Assembly (NCBI GenBank): GCA_012520575.1
Contig: JAAYOB010000009.1
Span: 1 to 64,000 of the forward strand
Direction: 5' to 3'
From: Candidatus Stramentimicrobium fermentans
GTDB taxonomy: Bacteria > Atribacterota > Phoenicimicrobiia > Phoenicimicrobiales > Stramentimicrobiaceae
DNA: 64,000 bases
Shown here in pieces: positions 61,989 to 64,000 of the stretch. Position numbers and translations under genes: made by a program. A model generated the notes under the pieces. That model had not been told where the DNA came from, ran no database searches, and worked only from the letters and a program-made list of their open reading frames with translations. Position 1 is the stretch's first letter, and the number at the start of each line of letters is the position of its first letter.

Positions 61989-63083
61989 ATGATAATAAAG
62001 GAGCTTGTTACTATTTTAGATACTATTGCCCCTTTCTTTTTACAGGAAAACTATGATAACAGCGGAGTGCAATTTGCCGATTTAGAGGAAAAAGTCCAAA
62101 GGGCATTGCTATGTCTGGATGTTACCGGGGAAACTATACAAGAGGCTACTGAAAAAAAATGTAATGTTATTATTGCCCATCATCCTCTATTTTTCCTACC
62201 ACTTAATCGTATCACCAAACAAAACAATCCCATAGTCTATCAGCTACTATACAATAGGCTCAATCTTATAGCCTTTCATACCAATTTTGATCTGTCGGAA
62301 AATGGTTTAAATGACTATTTCGGCAAGCTGCTCGGGTTGAAAAAGATTGATTGTTTGGAAGAATCTGCAGAAAAAACATTGAAGTTAGCCGTATATGTGC
62401 CTGCCCAATACCATGAAAAGCTTTTAGAGGCCCTTTTCCAAGCAGGTGCGGGAAATATTGGCCATTATAGCGAAACATCATTTTCAGCCTCCGGCAAGGG
62501 CTCCTTTAAACCTCTGGAGGGAACCAAGCCGTTTATCGGAAAAACCGGTGAAAGAAAATCAGTTCTGGAAACAAAGATTGAAACAGTTTTTCAAGAAAGG
62601 GATTTAAACAGAGTAATTGATGCTATTTATCAAAATCACCCCTATGAAGAACCGGCTTATGATATCTACCATTTAAAAACTAATTCCAAAACCGGAATTG
62701 GCCTACTGGCACAATTGCCTTCTGGGCAAAAGCTAACTGATATCTGCCAAAAGATTAAAGATGATTTAGGCATACCCTATTTGAGGGTAGTGCAAACAGC
62801 AAAACAAAAGATTGGCACCATTGCCTTATGCACTGGCAGCGGCGGCTCGTTACTAGAGCAAGCCATCCAAAAAAAGGCAGACCTCTTTATCACCGGCGAT
62901 ATCAAACATCATGAAGCCTTAAGGGCTCGAGAAACGGGGCTGAATATAATCGATATTGAACATTTTTATACCGAACGGTATTTTGTCCCGGCCTTGAAGG
63001 AACGGTTGGTTGGAGCAGGATTCCCTAAAAAATTATTATTAGCCAGTGAGAAAATGAATCCCCCTTTTCAGCTTTTCCAATAA
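61989..63083 (+). CDS. Nif3-like dinuclear metal-centre protein (YqfO type)
   Basis: 364 residues, the long YqfO form. The Nif3 halves hold the metal ligands: ENYDNSGVQFAD and NVIIAHHPLFFLP in the first half, HTNFDL in the middle, and FITGDIKHHEALRARE with DIEHFYTERY in the second. Between them lies the inserted CutA-like domain (about 130-235; LKLAVYVPAQYHEKLLEALFQAGAGNIG and YDIYHLK). The family is often annotated as GTP cyclohydrolase I type 2 but its true function is unsettled. GGCAGG lies before the ATG. It shares an operon with the uracil glycosylase gene. Confidence 0.93.
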   Translation: MIIKELVTILDTIAPFFLQENYDNSGVQFADLEEKVQRALLCLDVTGETIQEATEKKCNVIIAHHPLFFLPLNRITKQNNPIVYQLLYNRLNLIAFHTNFDLSENGLNDYFGKLLGLKKIDCLEESAEKTLKLAVYVPAQYHEKLLEALFQAGAGNIGHYSETSFSASGKGSFKPLEGTKPFIGKTGERKSVLETKIETVFQERDLNRVIDAIYQNHPYEEPAYDIYHLKTNSKTGIGLLAQLPSGQKLTDICQKIKDDLGIPYLRVVQTAKQKIGTIALCTGSGGSLLEQAIQKKADLFITGDIKHHEALRARETGLNIIDIEHFYTERYFVPALKERLVGAGFPKKLLLASEKMNPPFQLFQ

Positions 63084-63120
63084 TTTAGAGCACTTTTTTG
63101 TTACGTTTTTTACTTTTTTG

Positions 63121-63338
63121 TTATGGTCCCGGAATTTCAAAAGCATGCTGTTTCATCTTTATCCACTTTTCTTCTTCTAAACCGACAAGATTACCACAAC
63201 TGCATCTAATCTCATCTCCCTGATGAACGCTATAGTCCCGCTTGATTCGGCCTTTCCAGCAATGCCATAGATTTCCCTTACCAATTTTCTGGTATTTGAA
63301 TATAGCTTTTTACACTTAGCACATTTTACCGTAATCAT
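63121..63338 (-). pseudogene. Zinc-ribbon protein broken by a one-base deletion in an A run
   Basis: ATG 63338 opens MITVKCAKCKK in one frame. After the five-base A run on the minus strand (63307-63311) the other frame continues KYQKIGKGNLWHCWKGRI, then GDEIRCSCGNLVGLEEEKW and ends KQHAFEIPGP at TAA 63121-63123. Adding one A to the run restores a 72-residue protein with C-x2-C, a lone Cys and C-x-C, a zinc-ribbon layout. The break is either a recent mutation, a homopolymer sequencing error, or a recoding site; the A run lacks a full slippery heptamer. Confidence 0.7.
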
Positions 63339-63395
63339 ATCACCTATAATAACAAGCTGAGGCCTGCTGAATTACCTTCAGCGAACTTTCAATTT

Positions 63396-63851
63396 TCAGG
63401 ATGAATACTTACCGGTCATTTTTTCAATTTCTATCCTTATTATCGCCAACTTATTAATATCATTTTCTGTAACTCTTTTAACCCCCCTATAGTAGTGCTG
63501 TATAATGTATTTCAGTGCCTTGATTCTTTCGGCTTTATCTGATAAAAAATCCGCCCTTCCAAAAATCAAAACACTCTCATATTCCATGGTGCTTTTACAT
63601 GGAATTAAAGCAGGAATAAATTGTATATTTTGAACTATACTGATACACACCCGAGGATTTTCTTTTAAAATATCAATCTTTAAGCCCTCTGCTGCTGAGT
63701 GCAGATAAATATATTCACCATCAAATCCAAAATTCATGGTTACTGTGTAAGGTATATTATCCCGACACATTGCTATATTGCAAATACGAGCCTGCTTGAT
63801 AATATTTTTTATTTTCTCTTGGTCAACTATTTCTTTTTCTTTTCTTCTTAT
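63396..63851 (-). CDS. NimA-like pyridoxamine-5'-phosphate-oxidase-fold flavoprotein, probable ATA start
   Basis: 151 residues from ATA. The split-barrel FMN fold is visible in ARICNIAMCRDNIPYTVTMNFGFDGEYIYLHSAAEGLKIDILKENPRVCISI (about 20-70), typical of the NimA/nitroimidazole-resistance group. The one conventional start, GTG 63860, overlaps the AAGGAGTG ribosome site itself. ATA 63849-63851, eight bases after AAGGAG, gives (M)RRKEKEIVDQEKI, the family's common MRRKxREI start. It probably reduces or binds small heterocycles or acts in flavin chemistry. The end of a SagB-type gene lies 38 bases upstream. Confidence 0.85.
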   Translation of the reverse strand: MRRKEKEIVDQEKIKNIIKQARICNIAMCRDNIPYTVTMNFGFDGEYIYLHSAAEGLKIDILKENPRVCISIVQNIQFIPALIPCKSTMEYESVLIFGRADFLSDKAERIKALKYIIQHYYRGVKRVTENDINKLAIIRIEIEKMTGKYSS

Positions 63852-63889
63852 TGGTTTCACTCCTTATTATCTCTATACGCTATCTAACT

Positions 63890-64000
63890 CTATCGACTTG
63901 GTTGTTTTTTCCCTACAGCAGCCATATATATAACGAATTGCTTTTGTCCATCAAGGTCTAAAACATTGTTTATCTCATCGTCATCAAAAGCGCCGATAAC
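63890..64000 (-). CDS. C-terminal end of a SagB-type nitroreductase (partial)
   Basis: The frame enters from the right edge and ends at TAG 63890-63892, giving the last 36 residues: AFDDDEINNVLDLDGQKQF and IYMAAVGKK. The pattern AFDD-(x)n-LDLDG-(x)n-Y-x5-G is typical of the C-terminus of SagB/ThcOx-type FMN oxidoreductases. The rest lies outside the window. Confidence 0.65.
   Translation of the reverse strand, partial: VIGAFDDDEINNVLDLDGQKQFVIYMAAVGKKQPSR

Noticed and set aside
63307-63311. Programmed -1 frameshift in the zinc-ribbon gene
   Set aside because: The run lacks a full X-XXY-YYZ heptamer in the correct phase and no downstream hairpin was seen; a simple deletion is more likely.
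1-64000. CRISPR arrays, rRNA, tRNA genes and complete insertion sequences
   Set aside because: No spaced direct repeats, no conserved rRNA stretches, no cloverleaf and no intact transposase with inverted ends were found on reading.

Overview
The window reads as a chromosomal segment of a low-GC, anaerobic bacterium. Genes are packed and almost all on the minus strand. They carry purine-rich Shine-Dalgarno (SD) sequences of the AAGGAGG type, frequent TTG and GTG starts, and promoters with a TGn-extended -10 box. Asp23, HU, a short signal peptidase I, a Bacillus-type purL/purF and a TrkA/TrkH pair give a Firmicutes-like look. The formate dehydrogenase/HdrBC cluster and the SDR-type threonine dehydrogenase also occur in deep-branching anaerobes such as Atribacterota. 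No rRNA or tRNA is present, so I cannot fix the taxon.

Layout: 0-1.2 kb is the edge of what may be a phage lysis module (M15 peptidase and BhlA-type holin). 1.2-4 kb holds a PAS-GAF coiled-coil protein and a sigma factor cut short in region 4. 4.2-6.5 kb is the threonine-to-glycine operon tdh-kbl. 6.7-12.4 kb is a housekeeping/transport stretch (hemolysin III, ZIP, nitroreductase, EamA, radical SAM, HAD, signal peptidase). 13-21 kb is a five-component Dpp/Opp-type peptide ABC system with an N-acyl-D-amino-acid deacylase; two of its transcription units share a 20-bp upstream element. 21.5-25.6 kb has a PLP enzyme, purC, an RRM protein with a long structured leader, and a flavin reductase. 25.7-29.2 kb is fdhA-hdrB-hdrC, followed by SIMPL, msrA, MoaD-like, an AEC transporter, an M20 peptidase and a ROK kinase. 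35-41 kb carries an OtsA-OtsB fusion with a changed phosphatase nucleophile, a DUF2939-like protein, an AhpD-like protein, a PEGA protein and HU. 41-49.5 kb carries Asp23, a B12-radical SAM protein, TrkA-TrkH, a Ddl-like ATP-grasp protein and glycerate kinase. 49.9-56 kb is the purine operon purE-L-F-M-N. 56-61 kb has split chromate transporters, two separate pieces of methionine synthase, and PolX. 61-64 kb has uracil-DNA glycosylase, a Nif3-like protein, a frameshifted zinc ribbon, a NimA-like flavoprotein and the end of a SagB-type nitroreductase.

The gene content suggests peptide and amino acid fermentation (threonine cleavage, D-peptide import, M20 peptidase) coupled to formate and heterodisulfide-reductase-type electron transfer, with purine synthesis and trehalose-6-phosphate formation.

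The most unusual signal is translational. Five genes (10952-11632, 20100-21044, 25009-25602, 31156-32145, 63396-63851) have a good SD sequence correctly spaced from an in-frame isoleucine codon (ATA four times, ATT once). That codon lies where the family's N-terminus should begin, and any in-frame ATG/GTG/TTG near it is either badly placed or would remove conserved residues. Several decayed genes are also visible (HAD phosphatase remnant, zinc ribbon with a one-base homopolymer deletion, two further remnants).
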